Assembly (NCBI RefSeq): GCF_049800915.1
Contig: NZ_JBNAFY010000002.1
Coordinates: 687,322 to 751,321 of the forward strand
Reading direction: 5' to 3'
Source: Amaricoccus macauensis_A
GTDB taxonomy: Bacteria; Pseudomonadota; Alphaproteobacteria; Rhodobacterales; Rhodobacteraceae
DNA length: 64,000 nt
The notes below the pieces were generated by a model that did no database searches, was not told where the DNA came from, and worked only from the letters and a program-made list of their open reading frames with translations. Position numbers and translations under genes: made by a program. Positions 6,872 through 15,208 of the stretch are shown here, one piece after another. Positions within the stretch are counted from its first letter, which is position 1, and each line of letters begins with the position of its first letter.

Positions 6872-9490
6872 ATGAACGACCAGAGCCTGAGGCGCGGCCT
6901 CGGGGCGTTCAGTCACCTTCCGACGTTAGCGGCGGTCGCCGTCGTATTCGGGATCGGCTTGATTGCCGAGGTCAAGACCCGCGAGCTCTCCCGTCAGATC
7001 CAGCGTGAAGAGGCGGCCGACTATCTCGATGGTCTGCGGTTGCAGTTTGACGAGGTTGCCACGTCGCGGGTCGGTCTGCTCAAGCAACTCAGCGGCACGC
7101 TCTTGCCCGACGATCTGGCCGAGGACTGGGATCTCAACGGCGCCCTGACAAGCGGAGGTGGTATCGGCAGGCATGTCCTCGGCATGGCGGCGATTTCCCT
7201 TTCCGATGGTCGGCTCTTCACCACCGGGCTGGTGCCCGACAGTACGCGCCTGCTGGAACTCTTCAATCCCGACGAACCGGAGCGGCATGGTGCCACGCAT
7301 CTGCCCGAAACCGAGCCGCGCGCCATTGCCGTCTGGGGGCCGGTCTACGGTGGCGAGGAGCCGGACGGCGGGGGTGTTCGGGGGCAGGCGGCAATCCTTG
7401 TCGATTCGGAAGCCTTCTTCTCCGACGCGGGGCTGCGCGATGTCTCTGGTCCCTATCAGGTCGCACTCACTCAGCGGCTCGCTGCCGACCAGAACGAGCT
7501 GCGCGGGGTCCTCCTGGGCAACGGAGGGCTCGGAAAGGACGATCCGGTGCGCACGGAGGTGTTCATGCCGGGCGGCAACTGGACGCTCGAAATCGCCCCG
7601 GAGAACGGTTGGACCGGGAGCATCGGAGATATCCTGCCCGTTCGCCTCCTGACACTGATCTCGGTCTGTGCCGTCGCGCTGATGATCTTCCGCATGCGCC
7701 AGCTGTCGGAGGAGCGGCGGCGCAACCTCGTGGCGATGGAAGCGAAGGAACGGGAAATCAACCGGACCGCGGAGCGGCTCGAACTCGCGCTCTCCGGCGC
7801 GCAGATCGGCGTGTTCGACTACAATGCCACGACGGACAAGGGCTTGTGGGACGAGACGATGTGCAGGTTCTACGGCGCCGACCCGAGACGCGAAAAGACC
7901 ATGGAGGCCTTCTCCGAGTTTCTGCACCCGGAAGATCGGGAGGAGACCCTCGCGCGTGTGAAGGACGCGATCCGGTCGAGCGCAATGAAGGAGGCCACGT
8001 TCCGCGTCATCGACAGTCGGGGCAGGCTGCGCTACCTGCGCAACAAGGCCAAGTCGACCACTCGCGAGAACGGGGATGTCCACCTTCTCGGCGTCTGTTG
8101 GGACGAAACCGAGGTGGTGGAGCGCGATCTAGAACTCGAAAGGCGGCGGGAGCATATCGAGGCCGCGACCGAAGCGCGATCCCGGCTCTTCGCAACCCTC
8201 AGCCACGAAATCCGCACCCCGCTGGGCGGCATTCTCGGCGTGCTCGACCTGATGCGCCAGGGCGAACTCAGCCCGGAGCAAAGGGGCCGCGCCGACCTGC
8301 TGCACAGCTCCGCCAACCAGCTCATGAGCATTGTCACCGACAGTCTCTACCTCTCGAAGCTTCAGTCGGATGAGGTTACCTTCCAGTCAGAGGCGATCGA
8401 CATTCGCGAGATGGCGGCCGAAGTCATCACTCTCATGTCGGCCACAAGCCAGGGTCAGCGCTTGCGTATGACCTGGAGCGCGACCGAGAGCGTCCCCCGG
8501 CACATCTGTGGCGATGCCGTGCGCTTTCGCCAGATCTTCAACAACATCGTCGGCAACGCGGTGCGCTACACCGACGAGGGATCCGTCCTGCTGAACCTGG
8601 ACTACGATGCGGATGGGCCGGGCATCTTGTGCGTCACCGTGACGGACACTGGCATCGGCATCGCGCCAGAGCAGCTGCCGGCGATCTTCGGGCGCTTTAC
8701 CCAGTGCAGGGATCTCGATGAACGCCACCGTGGCGGAAGCGGCCTGGGGCTCGCGATCTGCAAGGAAATCACCGACCGGATGGGCGGCGAGATCTTTGTC
8801 GAAAGCCTGCCGGGAGAGGGCACCACCTTCCGCCTCCGCATTCCCGCGCCCGAGGCGTCTCGCCGCGAAATGGCCGAGCCATTGTCCGGTCTCGATGGCA
8901 TTGGACCTGCCGGGGTGCCGCGTGGCAAGACGGCCGGACCATTTGCCGGTTTCGATTGCGTCGGGCCGGCCGAGGTTCTCGAGGGAGCGGTTCGGCCCAC
9001 GATGCCCGCGGCGATGGACAGTCTGCGCGGCGGGCGGGTGCTGGCGGCGATGGAACGCGGTAACGGAATGCGGCTTCTTTCGGACTACTGCTCCAAGCGC
9101 AGTGTCGAGCTGGATGTTGTCCAGACACGTTCCGCGGTAATGGAAGCGCTCTTGTCCGACGCCCCCGATCTTCTCCTGCTCGATCTCGACCAGGGCCAAT
9201 CCGAGTTCATCGCCACGGCCAGAAGGATGCGCCAGTCGGGCACCTCCTTTGCCGGTGTGCCGATCATCGCCCTGACCGGCGGACTGTCAACCGAGGCCGA
9301 GAAGGCGGCGCGCGAGGCGGGGATCGAATGGCTGCTGGCCAAGCCGCTCTCGCAGAATGCGCTGCACGAAACCGTCGTCCACGCGCTGGAGGGAACCGGC
9401 GCGTCGGGCGACAGCCTCATGTCCGGGGTCGAGCCATCGTCCGAAGGCGCCTTCGAGGACATCGCGATCCGCCCCACCGCAAGGGCCTGA
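6872..9490 (+). CDS. Membrane-bound hybrid sensor histidine kinase (PAS - HisKA - HATPase - receiver-like)
   Basis: 872 residues. A transmembrane segment near 17-35, a roughly 215-residue periplasmic sensor region, a second membrane segment near 256-276, and a PAS fold from about 305 to 415 (LELALSGAQIGVFDYNA, FLHPEDREETLARV). The kinase core has FATLSHEIRTPLGG with the phosphorylatable His445, an N box (FNNIVGNAVRYTDEG), DTGIGIAPEQ and GGSGLGLAICKEI. The C-terminal 120 residues are receiver-like: the acceptor Asp771 (LLLLDLD), the Thr (IIALTGG) and Lys (LLAKPLS) are present, but the acidic pair after the first strand is Met727-Glu728 (VLAAMERG) instead of Asp-Asp or Glu-Asp. A 20-residue tandem duplication sits in the linker before it. 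No partner regulator is adjacent. A GGAGGAATA site precedes the ATG. Confidence 0.93.
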   Translation: MNDQSLRRGLGAFSHLPTLAAVAVVFGIGLIAEVKTRELSRQIQREEAADYLDGLRLQFDEVATSRVGLLKQLSGTLLPDDLAEDWDLNGALTSGGGIGRHVLGMAAISLSDGRLFTTGLVPDSTRLLELFNPDEPERHGATHLPETEPRAIAVWGPVYGGEEPDGGGVRGQAAILVDSEAFFSDAGLRDVSGPYQVALTQRLAADQNELRGVLLGNGGLGKDDPVRTEVFMPGGNWTLEIAPENGWTGSIGDILPVRLLTLISVCAVALMIFRMRQLSEERRRNLVAMEAKEREINRTAERLELALSGAQIGVFDYNATTDKGLWDETMCRFYGADPRREKTMEAFSEFLHPEDREETLARVKDAIRSSAMKEATFRVIDSRGRLRYLRNKAKSTTRENGDVHLLGVCWDETEVVERDLELERRREHIEAATEARSRLFATLSHEIRTPLGGILGVLDLMRQGELSPEQRGRADLLHSSANQLMSIVTDSLYLSKLQSDEVTFQSEAIDIREMAAEVITLMSATSQGQRLRMTWSATESVPRHICGDAVRFRQIFNNIVGNAVRYTDEGSVLLNLDYDADGPGILCVTVTDTGIGIAPEQLPAIFGRFTQCRDLDERHRGGSGLGLAICKEITDRMGGEIFVESLPGEGTTFRLRIPAPEASRREMAEPLSGLDGIGPAGVPRGKTAGPFAGFDCVGPAEVLEGAVRPTMPAAMDSLRGGRVLAAMERGNGMRLLSDYCSKRSVELDVVQTRSAVMEALLSDAPDLLLLDLDQGQSEFIATARRMRQSGTSFAGVPIIALTGGLSTEAEKAAREAGIEWLLAKPLSQNALHETVVHALEGTGASGDSLMSGVEPSSEGAFEDIAIRPTARA
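8876..8980 (+). repeat. 60-bp imperfect tandem duplication inside the hybrid kinase linker
   Basis: Two copies offset by exactly 60 bp (starting near 8876 and 8936) encode EPLSGLDGIGPAGV and GPFAGFDCVGPAEV. They lie between the ATPase domain and the receiver-like domain and keep the reading frame, so the effect is a linker longer by 20 residues. Confidence 0.7.
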
Positions 9491-9579
9491 GACACGTCCG
9501 CCTGCGCCACAGGTCGCGCTTGGGCCATTGCCGGATTGGCGCTACACTCCTGCCCATGCTTGCCCGGCAGGAGGCCCCC

Positions 9580-10542
9580 ATGAGCTGGAACCCCACCCAA
9601 TCCCCCGATTGCCCGAGCGCGGATGCGAGCGATGCGATCGAGACCCTGATCATTCCCCGTGCCCGCGATATCGGCGGGTTCGAGGTGCGCCGGGCGCTCC
9701 CGAGCATCGAGCGCAAGATGGTCGGCCCCTTCATCTTCTTCGACCAGATGGGCCCGGCGGAATTCGTCACCGAGGGCGGCATCGACGTGCGCCCGCATCC
9801 CCATATCGGGCTCGGCACCGTCACCTACCTTTTGCAGGGCGAGTTCGAGCACCGCGACAGCATCGGCACCCACCAGATGATCCATCCCGGCGAGGTGAAC
9901 TGGATGCTCGCGGGCCGTGGCGTCACCCATTCGGAGCGCACCGGCGCCGAGACCCGCAAGACCCGCCACAGCCTCTTCGGCATCCAGACATGGGTGGCAC
10001 TGCCCGAGGATCGCGAGGAGATGGCGCCCGATTTTGAGCACCACAAGCAGGCGGCCCTGCCGTTCATCGAGGATGACGGCACCAGCGCGCGGCTCATTCT
10101 CGGCACGGCCTGGGGCGAAGCCTCACCCGTGACCATGCAGAGCGAGATCTTCTACGCCGACGTGACGCTCGCGCCCGGCGCACAGCTTCCCATGCCCGAC
10201 GACCACGAGGATCGCGGCGTCTACGTGCTCGAGGGAGAGATCGAGGTGGCTGGCGAAAGCTACGCGGCCGGCCGCATGATGGTCTTCCGCCCCGGCGACC
10301 GGATCAGCCTGCGCGCGGGCGGGCAGGGCGCCCGCCTCATGGCGCTGGGCGGCGAGACGCTCAACGGCCCGCGCTACATCTGGTGGAACTTCGTCTCCTC
10401 CTCGCGCGAACGGATCGAGGCGGCGAAGGAGGCCTGGAAGGGCGCGGACTGGGAAAACGGCCCCTTCCGCCTGCCGCCCGGCGATACTGATGAATACATC
10501 CCCATCAGCCCCGAACTCGAACGGATGAAACCCCGGAACTGA
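9580..10542 (+). CDS. Pirin family protein
   Basis: A bicupin iron-binding protein; characterised members act as quercetinase-like dioxygenases or as regulators, but the role here is unknown. 320 residues. The N-terminal cupin holds the pirin metal motif (RPHPHIGLGTVTYLL, then EFEHRDS and MIHPGEVNWMLAGRGVTHSE), giving the usual three His and one Glu. The second cupin is around residues 195-265 (DHEDRGVYVLEGEIEVAG). The ATG at 9580 follows GCAGGAGG by seven bases and begins the conserved region shortly after, whereas the open frame extends back to 9328 inside the kinase gene. The gene follows the hybrid kinase by about 90 bp on the same strand and could be read through from it. Confidence 0.92.
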   Translation: MSWNPTQSPDCPSADASDAIETLIIPRARDIGGFEVRRALPSIERKMVGPFIFFDQMGPAEFVTEGGIDVRPHPHIGLGTVTYLLQGEFEHRDSIGTHQMIHPGEVNWMLAGRGVTHSERTGAETRKTRHSLFGIQTWVALPEDREEMAPDFEHHKQAALPFIEDDGTSARLILGTAWGEASPVTMQSEIFYADVTLAPGAQLPMPDDHEDRGVYVLEGEIEVAGESYAAGRMMVFRPGDRISLRAGGQGARLMALGGETLNGPRYIWWNFVSSSRERIEAAKEAWKGADWENGPFRLPPGDTDEYIPISPELERMKPRN

Positions 10543-10551
10543 CCCCGCTCC

Positions 10552-10569
10552 GGCCCGGAATGCCGGGCC
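10552..10569 (+). terminator. Candidate terminator hairpin after pirin
   Basis: GGCCCGG (10552-10558) pairs with CCGGGCC (10563-10569) around an AATG loop, ten bases after the pirin stop. No T-run follows at once; an A/T tract (AAAATTTTT) lies 15 bases further on. Confidence 0.4.
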
Positions 10570-10725
10570 CACCACAATTGCCGAAAATTTTTCTAAATCG
10601 CAGCTTTCATTTTCCTAAATCAAAGTAACAATCATCTTTATGACAATAAGTGCGCAATTAGTCTAATAAACATTTCAGTAACCATGGTTTGCGTAAGTTC
10701 CCCCTGCGTCATTCAGGAGGACACC

Positions 10726-11088
10726 ATGACGATGGACCCCACTATCGAAACCCTCATCGACAAGACCGTTGCCGATCCCAGCATCGCGGCCAAGATCAAG
10801 GGCACGAGCCAGACCGTCAACGGCAAGACCATGCTCAACCTCAGCGCGCTGATCGACTCCTCCAACCTGCTCAGACGGTGCGAGCCGCAGTTCGTTTCCT
10901 GGGTCTCCGGTCTCGGCTTCGACTGGAAGGCGATCAGCGAGGAAACCAAGGGTGGCCTGCTCGACGCCTATCGCGACAGCGGAAGCACCTGCAACTTCAT
11001 GCACGCCCTGCCGGAAAGCATGAAGACGAGCAAGGCCTACAAGACCGCCTACAAGTTCGGTCTCGACATGGCCGTCACGGCGTCCTGA
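10726..11088 (+). CDS. Small hypothetical protein, about 120 residues
   Basis: I do not recognise a family. The ATG at 10726 has a strong AGGAGG ribosome-binding site six bases upstream, and an A/T-rich stretch (10570-10690) in front looks like a promoter region, so the gene is probably real and well expressed. The product is soluble, without signal peptide or membrane segment, mixed alpha-helical, with two Cys residues (LLRRCEPQF and GSTCNFMHAL) and a lysine-rich C-terminus (MKTSKAYKTAYKFGLDMA). It stands alone between pirin and a convergent GNAT gene and ends about 100 bp before a strong hairpin shared with that gene. Confidence 0.65.
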   Translation: MTMDPTIETLIDKTVADPSIAAKIKGTSQTVNGKTMLNLSALIDSSNLLRRCEPQFVSWVSGLGFDWKAISEETKGGLLDAYRDSGSTCNFMHALPESMKTSKAYKTAYKFGLDMAVTAS

Positions 11089-11185
11089 ACCGACGCCTGA
11101 GGCCGGCCCTCGGCCAGACGATCAGGGCGCGCCGCGTTCCCTCGCGCGGCGGCTCCACTGCTTCGAAACCGCAGCAGCATCCCCA

Positions 11186-11211
11186 TGACCCGGACCCTCG
11201 CGTCCGGGTCA
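11186..11211. terminator. Bidirectional terminator-like hairpin
   Basis: A perfect 10-bp stem, TGACCCGGAC (11186-11195) with GTCCGGGTCA (11202-11211), loop CCTCGC. It lies between convergent genes and its right arm includes the stop codon of the minus-strand GNAT gene. No U-tract on either strand, so termination is an inference from position. Confidence 0.5.
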
Positions 11212-11733
11212 GGCATTCTCAAAGGGCGATCCCGCCCCGCCGAACTCCAGACGATACTTCACGAATTTCTGGTTCGCGTATTTCACCGGTCCAACGGGCA
11301 CGGCCCCGAGGCGTTCCAGCCCGCGCAGATGGGGCCGCGACGGGGCCAGCAGAAACGTGGCGTGGTCGATCCGCGGATCGGAGCGGGCGAAATCGAGCGC
11401 CGCCCGGATGATGCGCGGCCCGAGCCCGAAGAACTCCCGCCTCAGTACGAGGCCGAAATCCCAATCCTCGTCCACCTTCTGGAACCCGCCCCAGCCGGCG
11501 TAGACGCGATCGACCAGAAACGCGCCGTGACCAAGTCCGTCGCGCGCCCAGGCCTCCTCCTTCACCGCGATGAAATTGGCGCAATAGGCGGCGTCCCACG
11601 GCTCAGTCGCGAGCGGCAGATGCGCAGTCACCCGCGGATCCGACATATGCGCGATGATCTCCGCCGGATCGATCTGCGGCAGACGCGCGAAAGAGATGTC
11701 GGGGCCTCCCCCCGACACCTTGCACTCGCTCAT
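11209..11733 (-). CDS. GNAT family N-acetyltransferase
   Basis: 174 residues from ATG 11733. Acetyl-CoA-dependent transferase of the RimJ/RimL-like type: an N-terminal strand (ISFARLPQIDPAEI), then GHGAFLVDRVYAGWGGFQ as the central strands, then LRREFFGLGPRIIRAALDFA, which takes the place of motif A (FGLGPRI), and HLRGLERLGAVPVG near the C-terminus. The open frame extends far upstream (to 12225) but that part is antisense to the response regulator. The start lies two bases beyond the response-regulator stop, so the two genes are an operon. Its stop codon is inside a 10-bp hairpin. The substrate cannot be inferred. Confidence 0.82.
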   Translation of the reverse strand: MSECKVSGGGPDISFARLPQIDPAEIIAHMSDPRVTAHLPLATEPWDAAYCANFIAVKEEAWARDGLGHGAFLVDRVYAGWGGFQKVDEDWDFGLVLRREFFGLGPRIIRAALDFARSDPRIDHATFLLAPSRPHLRGLERLGAVPVGPVKYANQKFVKYRLEFGGAGSPFENA

Positions 11734-11735
11734 GA

Positions 11736-12425
11736 TCAGGCCGGAACCAGACGGTAGCCGCCGGGTTCGGTGACGAGGATGCGTGCGTTCGAGGGATCGG
11801 GCTCGATCTTCTGACGGAGGCGGTAGATGTGCGTCTCGAGCGTGTGTGTGGTCACGCCCGCATTGTAGCCCCAGACCTCGTGAAGCAGCACCTCGCGCGC
11901 CACCACGTCCGCACCCGAGCGGTAGAGGAACTTGAGAATGTTGGTTTCCTTCTCGGTCAGCCGGATCTTCCGGTCGTCCTCGTCCACCAGAACCTTGGCG
12001 GCGGGCTTGAAGGAATAGGGTCCGACCGCGAAAACCGCGTCCTCGGACTGCTCGTGCTGGCGCAGCTGGGCGCGGATGCGTGCGAGCAGGACCGGCAGCT
12101 TGAAGGGCTTGGAGATATAGTCGTTCGCTCCCGCATCGAGCCCGAGGATCTGGTCGCTGTCGGTGGTATGGCCGGTCAGCATGAGCACCGGGCTCTTCAC
12201 GCCCTGCTTGCGCATCAGCCGGCAAAGCTCGCGGCCATCCATGTCCGGCAGGCCCACATCGAGCAGGATCAGGTCGTGGTGCTGGTCCTTTGCACGGGCC
12301 AGACCCTCGGCACCGTCCGAAGCTTCGAACACGTCGAATTCCTCGGTCAGGACGAGCTGATCGGCCAGGGCCTCACGCAGGTCGCCATCGTCGTCGATGA
12401 GAAGGATCTTCTTCAAAACACTCAT
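11736..12425 (-). CDS. cenR: OmpR-family response regulator, CenR type
   Basis: 229 residues: receiver domain with ILLIDDDGDLREAL at the N-terminus, phospho-acceptor Asp in LILLDVGLPDMDGREL (about residue 55), Thr in MLTGHTT and Lys in YISKPFK; then an OmpR winged helix with IRLTEKETNILKFLYRSG and TTHTLETHIYRLRQKIEPD. The receiver-linker text QLRQHEQSEDAVFAVGPYSF and the C-terminal GGYRLVP are closely like alphaproteobacterial CenR, an essential envelope regulator paired with the CenK kinase in Caulobacter and Rhodobacter. No kinase gene is adjacent, which is normal for cenR. The name rests on remembered similarity. A GGAGA site precedes the ATG, and ribA diverges 160 bp away. Confidence 0.85.
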   Translation of the reverse strand: MSVLKKILLIDDDGDLREALADQLVLTEEFDVFEASDGAEGLARAKDQHHDLILLDVGLPDMDGRELCRLMRKQGVKSPVLMLTGHTTDSDQILGLDAGANDYISKPFKLPVLLARIRAQLRQHEQSEDAVFAVGPYSFKPAAKVLVDEDDRKIRLTEKETNILKFLYRSGADVVAREVLLHEVWGYNAGVTTHTLETHIYRLRQKIEPDPSNARILVTEPGGYRLVPA

Positions 12426-12585
12426 GTCCGGTCTCCTTTTGCAGATGAGTTGCTGGCAATGTTCGTTTGAAACAATATTTGTGTCTCAGCCCTCACGGCA
12501 CTGTGTCCGGTGGGAGGCTTTTGTTTCATTGCCGCAAGATCGCGGCTAAAGGATGGGCCGAAACAGGTCTGCGGACGGATAGATC

Positions 12586-13677
12586 ATGAGCTTGCAACTG
12601 ACGTCACCGGAACGGCTTGCGCGGGCGCGCGCGGATCTGCGCATGGGGGCCGCCATCCTCCTCTCGGATGGCGAGGAGGTGGCGCTCGTCCTGGCAGCCG
12701 AGGCCGCGACACCCGAGAGGTTGTCCGACCTGCGCGCTGCGGGGGTCACCGATCTGGTGCTGACCGCCCGCCGCGCGGGCACGCTCAAGGCGCGGGTCTA
12801 TGACGGCGATCTGGCGCGGGTGGCCCTGCCGCAGGATGCGGATCTGTCCTGGGTGCGCGCGTCCTCCGATCCTTCCGTTGATCTGCTCTACCCGTTCAAG
12901 GGCCCCTACATGACGCGCCGTGGCGGGCCCGTGGTGCTGCATCGCGCCGCGATCACGCTCTGCAAGCAGGCGCATCTTCTGCCCGCGGCACTGGTGACCC
13001 CGGTAAGCGCCGAGGTCGCGCAAGGGCTCGTGTCCGATGCCGGGCTCATTCGCGTCGAAACCGGGGCGCTGCCGCTCGAAAAGCCCGATGCGGACATGGT
13101 GGAGATCGCCTCGGCCCGCGTGCCGCTCGAGGTCTCCGAGGCGGGCCGCGTGCGCGTCTTCCGCCCCCGCGATGGCGCCGAGGAACATTACGCTGTCGAG
13201 ATCGGTGCACCGGATCGCGCTGCACCCGTGCTCTGCCGCCTGCATTCGGCCTGTTTTACCGGGGATCTCGTGGGTAGCCTGAAGTGCGACTGCGGCCATC
13301 AGCTCCGCACCGCGCTCGACCAGATCGGAACAGAAGGCGCGGGCGTGCTGCTCTACCTCAACCAGGAGGGCAGGGGCATCGGGCTTGCGAACAAGATGCG
13401 CGCGTATTCCCTGCAGGATCAGGGGTTCGATACCGTCGAGGCCAATCACCGGTTGGGATTCGAGGATGACGAGCGCGACTTCCGCATCGGGGCCAACATG
13501 CTGCGGCGGATGGGCTTCAAGCAGGTGCGGCTGATGACGAACAACCCCGCCAAGCTCCGGATGATGCAGTCCTGCGGGCTGGATGTCTCCGAACGGGTGC
13601 CGCTTCAGGTCGGGCGTGGCCAGCACAACCACCACTATCTCGAAACCAAGGCGAAGAAGAGCGGCCACCTGCTGTGA
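12586..13677 (+). CDS. ribA: GTP cyclohydrolase II
   Basis: Opens the imidazole ring of GTP with formate loss, the first step of riboflavin synthesis. 363 residues. The catalytic domain is in the C-terminal half: RLHSACFTGD, then LKCDCGHQL supply the three zinc-binding cysteines; YLNQEGRGIGL is the GTP-binding and catalytic loop; VRLMTNNPAKL is the conserved C-terminal strand. The N-terminal 165 residues are an alphaproteobacterial extension that resembles a degraded partner domain rather than an intact DHBP synthase. ATG 12586 lacks a strong ribosome-binding site. It overlaps the next gene by four bases and is divergent from the CenR-type regulator. Confidence 0.93.
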   Translation: MSLQLTSPERLARARADLRMGAAILLSDGEEVALVLAAEAATPERLSDLRAAGVTDLVLTARRAGTLKARVYDGDLARVALPQDADLSWVRASSDPSVDLLYPFKGPYMTRRGGPVVLHRAAITLCKQAHLLPAALVTPVSAEVAQGLVSDAGLIRVETGALPLEKPDADMVEIASARVPLEVSEAGRVRVFRPRDGAEEHYAVEIGAPDRAAPVLCRLHSACFTGDLVGSLKCDCGHQLRTALDQIGTEGAGVLLYLNQEGRGIGLANKMRAYSLQDQGFDTVEANHRLGFEDDERDFRIGANMLRRMGFKQVRLMTNNPAKLRMMQSCGLDVSERVPLQVGRGQHNHHYLETKAKKSGHLL

Positions 13678-14174
13678 GCTGCCGGGATCTGGTGATCGGG
13701 CGCTGGGGCGCGCGATATATGGGGCGCTCTTTCCCCTGCGCTGTCGGGCGCGGCGGGATCGGCGACAAGCGGGGCGAGGGCGACGGCATCACGCCCGTGG
13801 GCATCCACCGGATTGAGGAGATCTGGGTCCGATCCGACCGCCTCAGCTATCGCTTTCCGCTGCCCACACGGCCCATCGGCATCCGCCATGGCTGGTCGGA
13901 TGATCCTGCCGATCCGGCATACAACCGGCTTGTCCTTCGGCCCCATGCCCATTCCCACGAGGCCATGCGGCGCGCGGATCCCATGTATGATCTGGTCGCC
14001 GTGCTCGACTGGAACCGCGCCCCCGTCGTTCCGGGCCGGGGCAGCGCGATCTTTCTCCACGTCTGGCGCGGCCCGCGCCGCCCCACGGCCGGTTGCGTCG
14101 CCTTTCGCCGCGCGGACCTCGCCTGGATTCTCGCGAACTGGCAAGCGCAATCGCGGGTGGTCATCAGGCACTGA
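13674..14174 (+). CDS. L,D-transpeptidase family protein (YkuD domain)
   Basis: 166 residues, GTG start at 13674 overlapping the ribA stop (GTGA). The fold signature is visible: a KRGEGDGITPVGIHRI strand pair early, HAHSHEAM in the middle, and the active-site segment IFLHVWRGPRRPTAGCVAF, where the HxxxxxxxxxxGC pattern gives the catalytic His and Cys. No signal peptide is seen, so export, if any, is not explained by the N-terminus. YkuD enzymes cross-link peptidoglycan stem peptides or attach proteins to them; this short standalone type is common in alphaproteobacteria and is little studied. It is translationally coupled to ribA, with no obvious functional link. Confidence 0.82.
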   Translation: MSCRDLVIGRWGARYMGRSFPCAVGRGGIGDKRGEGDGITPVGIHRIEEIWVRSDRLSYRFPLPTRPIGIRHGWSDDPADPAYNRLVLRPHAHSHEAMRRADPMYDLVAVLDWNRAPVVPGRGSAIFLHVWRGPRRPTAGCVAFRRADLAWILANWQAQSRVVIRH

Positions 14175-14587
14175 CGCCGCGCGCCGCGAGGGTCTTTTTC
14201 CAGCGTTGTTGCGCCATCTTACCCGGGTCCGCGGCTGGCAGGCCCCCGCCCTGGTTCGGCGGAAAGGGAAGAGCAAAGGCCGTGCGTTTGGTTTGGCTTG
14301 AGTGCGCGCGTGAAATAATTCCCCAAGTATATTTCCAAATAGGGTGAAATTCAGCGCCAACCCCGGATGTCGCCGCATTTCGCGGCGACCGATAGGTGAT
14401 AGTGATCTTGGCGCAATTTGCCTTCGTGCCGATCGCGCGATGAAACAATGGCACGAGAAACGCCGAGGGCGCCGTGCCTGCGACGGCCCGTCCGCCGCGC
14501 CACTCCTCGTCGCGGGCAGGAAGCCACAGGCATCTCACCCCCCCCCTTTCGGAGCGGAAAGCCGGTCACCGGGGGCGCAAGGCTCTC
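14175..14587. other. Intergenic region with a perfect hairpin and a dispersed repeat
   Basis: 413 bp between convergent genes. It holds a perfect 8-bp inverted repeat, GTCGCCGC (14369-14376) with GCGGCGAC (14382-14389), and a repeat unit at about 14446-14495 that reappears inverted near 19066-19115. No gene-like frame with a family match. Confidence 0.55.
14446..14495 (+). repeat. Dispersed intergenic repeat, copy A
   Basis: About 45 bp beginning CAATGGCACG and ending CGACGGCCCG match the reverse complement of 19067-19111 at roughly 85 percent by eye. Both copies lie in intergenic DNA. Confidence 0.6.
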
Positions 14588-15208
14588 CTAGCGCCGTTGC
14601 AACTGCGCGATCAGCCCGTTGATGTCGCCACCCTGCGCGTCGAGAATGGCGCCGACTTCCGCACGTTCGTTCGCCAGGAGCGATACGCCTTCGATGACGA
14701 GGTTGACCGCCCGAGGCGACCCGCTGCGATCGCTGATCTGCCAGTCCACGCGAATGGTCTCCCGTCCGGGCCGCACCACCTGCGTGTTGACCAGAACCCC
14801 GGCCCGGCCGGCATCGCGCCCGCCCGTCACCTCGATCCGCGCATTGCGGAACTCCTCGAACTGACGGCCGTATTTGCGCGCCAGATACCCCTGGAACGCC
14901 TCGATGAAGCCCGAGCGCTGGGCATTGCTGGCCGACCGCCAGGGTGGCCCCAGAACGCTGGCGCCCACCGCCCGCATGTCGCCGTAGCGCGCGAGGATGT
15001 TCTCGAACCCGCGATAGATCTGCGTCCCGCTGCGCCCGGAATTCACCAGCGCCGTGAGATCAGCCGAGATCTGCACCACCAGCGCCTGCGCCTGCGAAAC
15101 CGTCAGCGCGGCCGCCATCCCGGGAAGGACCAGCGCCAGCGTCGCTCCCCCCAGGAGCACCCCGCGCCGCGTCACCTCACTCGTCGCCGTAAATGTCGTA
15201 GACGTCAT
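14588..15208 (-). CDS. mlaC: MlaC/Ttg2D-family phospholipid-binding ABC transport accessory protein
   Basis: Periplasmic carrier that moves phospholipids between the outer-membrane MlaA and the inner-membrane MlaFEDB transporter. 206 residues from ATG 15208. The N-terminus has a twin-arginine motif (VTRRGVLLGG) and hydrophobic core (ATLALVLPGMAAA), so Tat export is likely. The body has the family pattern: ILARYGDM, NAQRSGFIEAFQGYLARKYG, then GRAGVLVNTQVVRP and VDWQISDRSG, and VNLVIEGVSLL. It overlaps the mlaA stop by about 30 bp; a GTG at 15175 is a possible later start that would shorten the leader to three residues before the arginines. mlaA-mlaC pairing supports the call. Confidence 0.88.
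   Translation of the reverse strand: MTSTTFTATSEVTRRGVLLGGATLALVLPGMAAALTVSQAQALVVQISADLTALVNSGRSGTQIYRGFENILARYGDMRAVGASVLGPPWRSASNAQRSGFIEAFQGYLARKYGRQFEEFRNARIEVTGGRDAGRAGVLVNTQVVRPGRETIRVDWQISDRSGSPRAVNLVIEGVSLLANERAEVGAILDAQGGDINGLIAQLQRR

Noticed and set aside
11209..12225. One 338-residue protein covering the GNAT gene and the region upstream
   Set aside because: The first half is antisense-frame text overlapping the CenR-type gene; the GNAT domain starts at 11733.
12590..13080. N-terminal half of RibA as an intact DHBP synthase (RibBA fusion)
   Set aside because: It lacks recognisable DHBP synthase motifs; only the GTP cyclohydrolase II half is clear.
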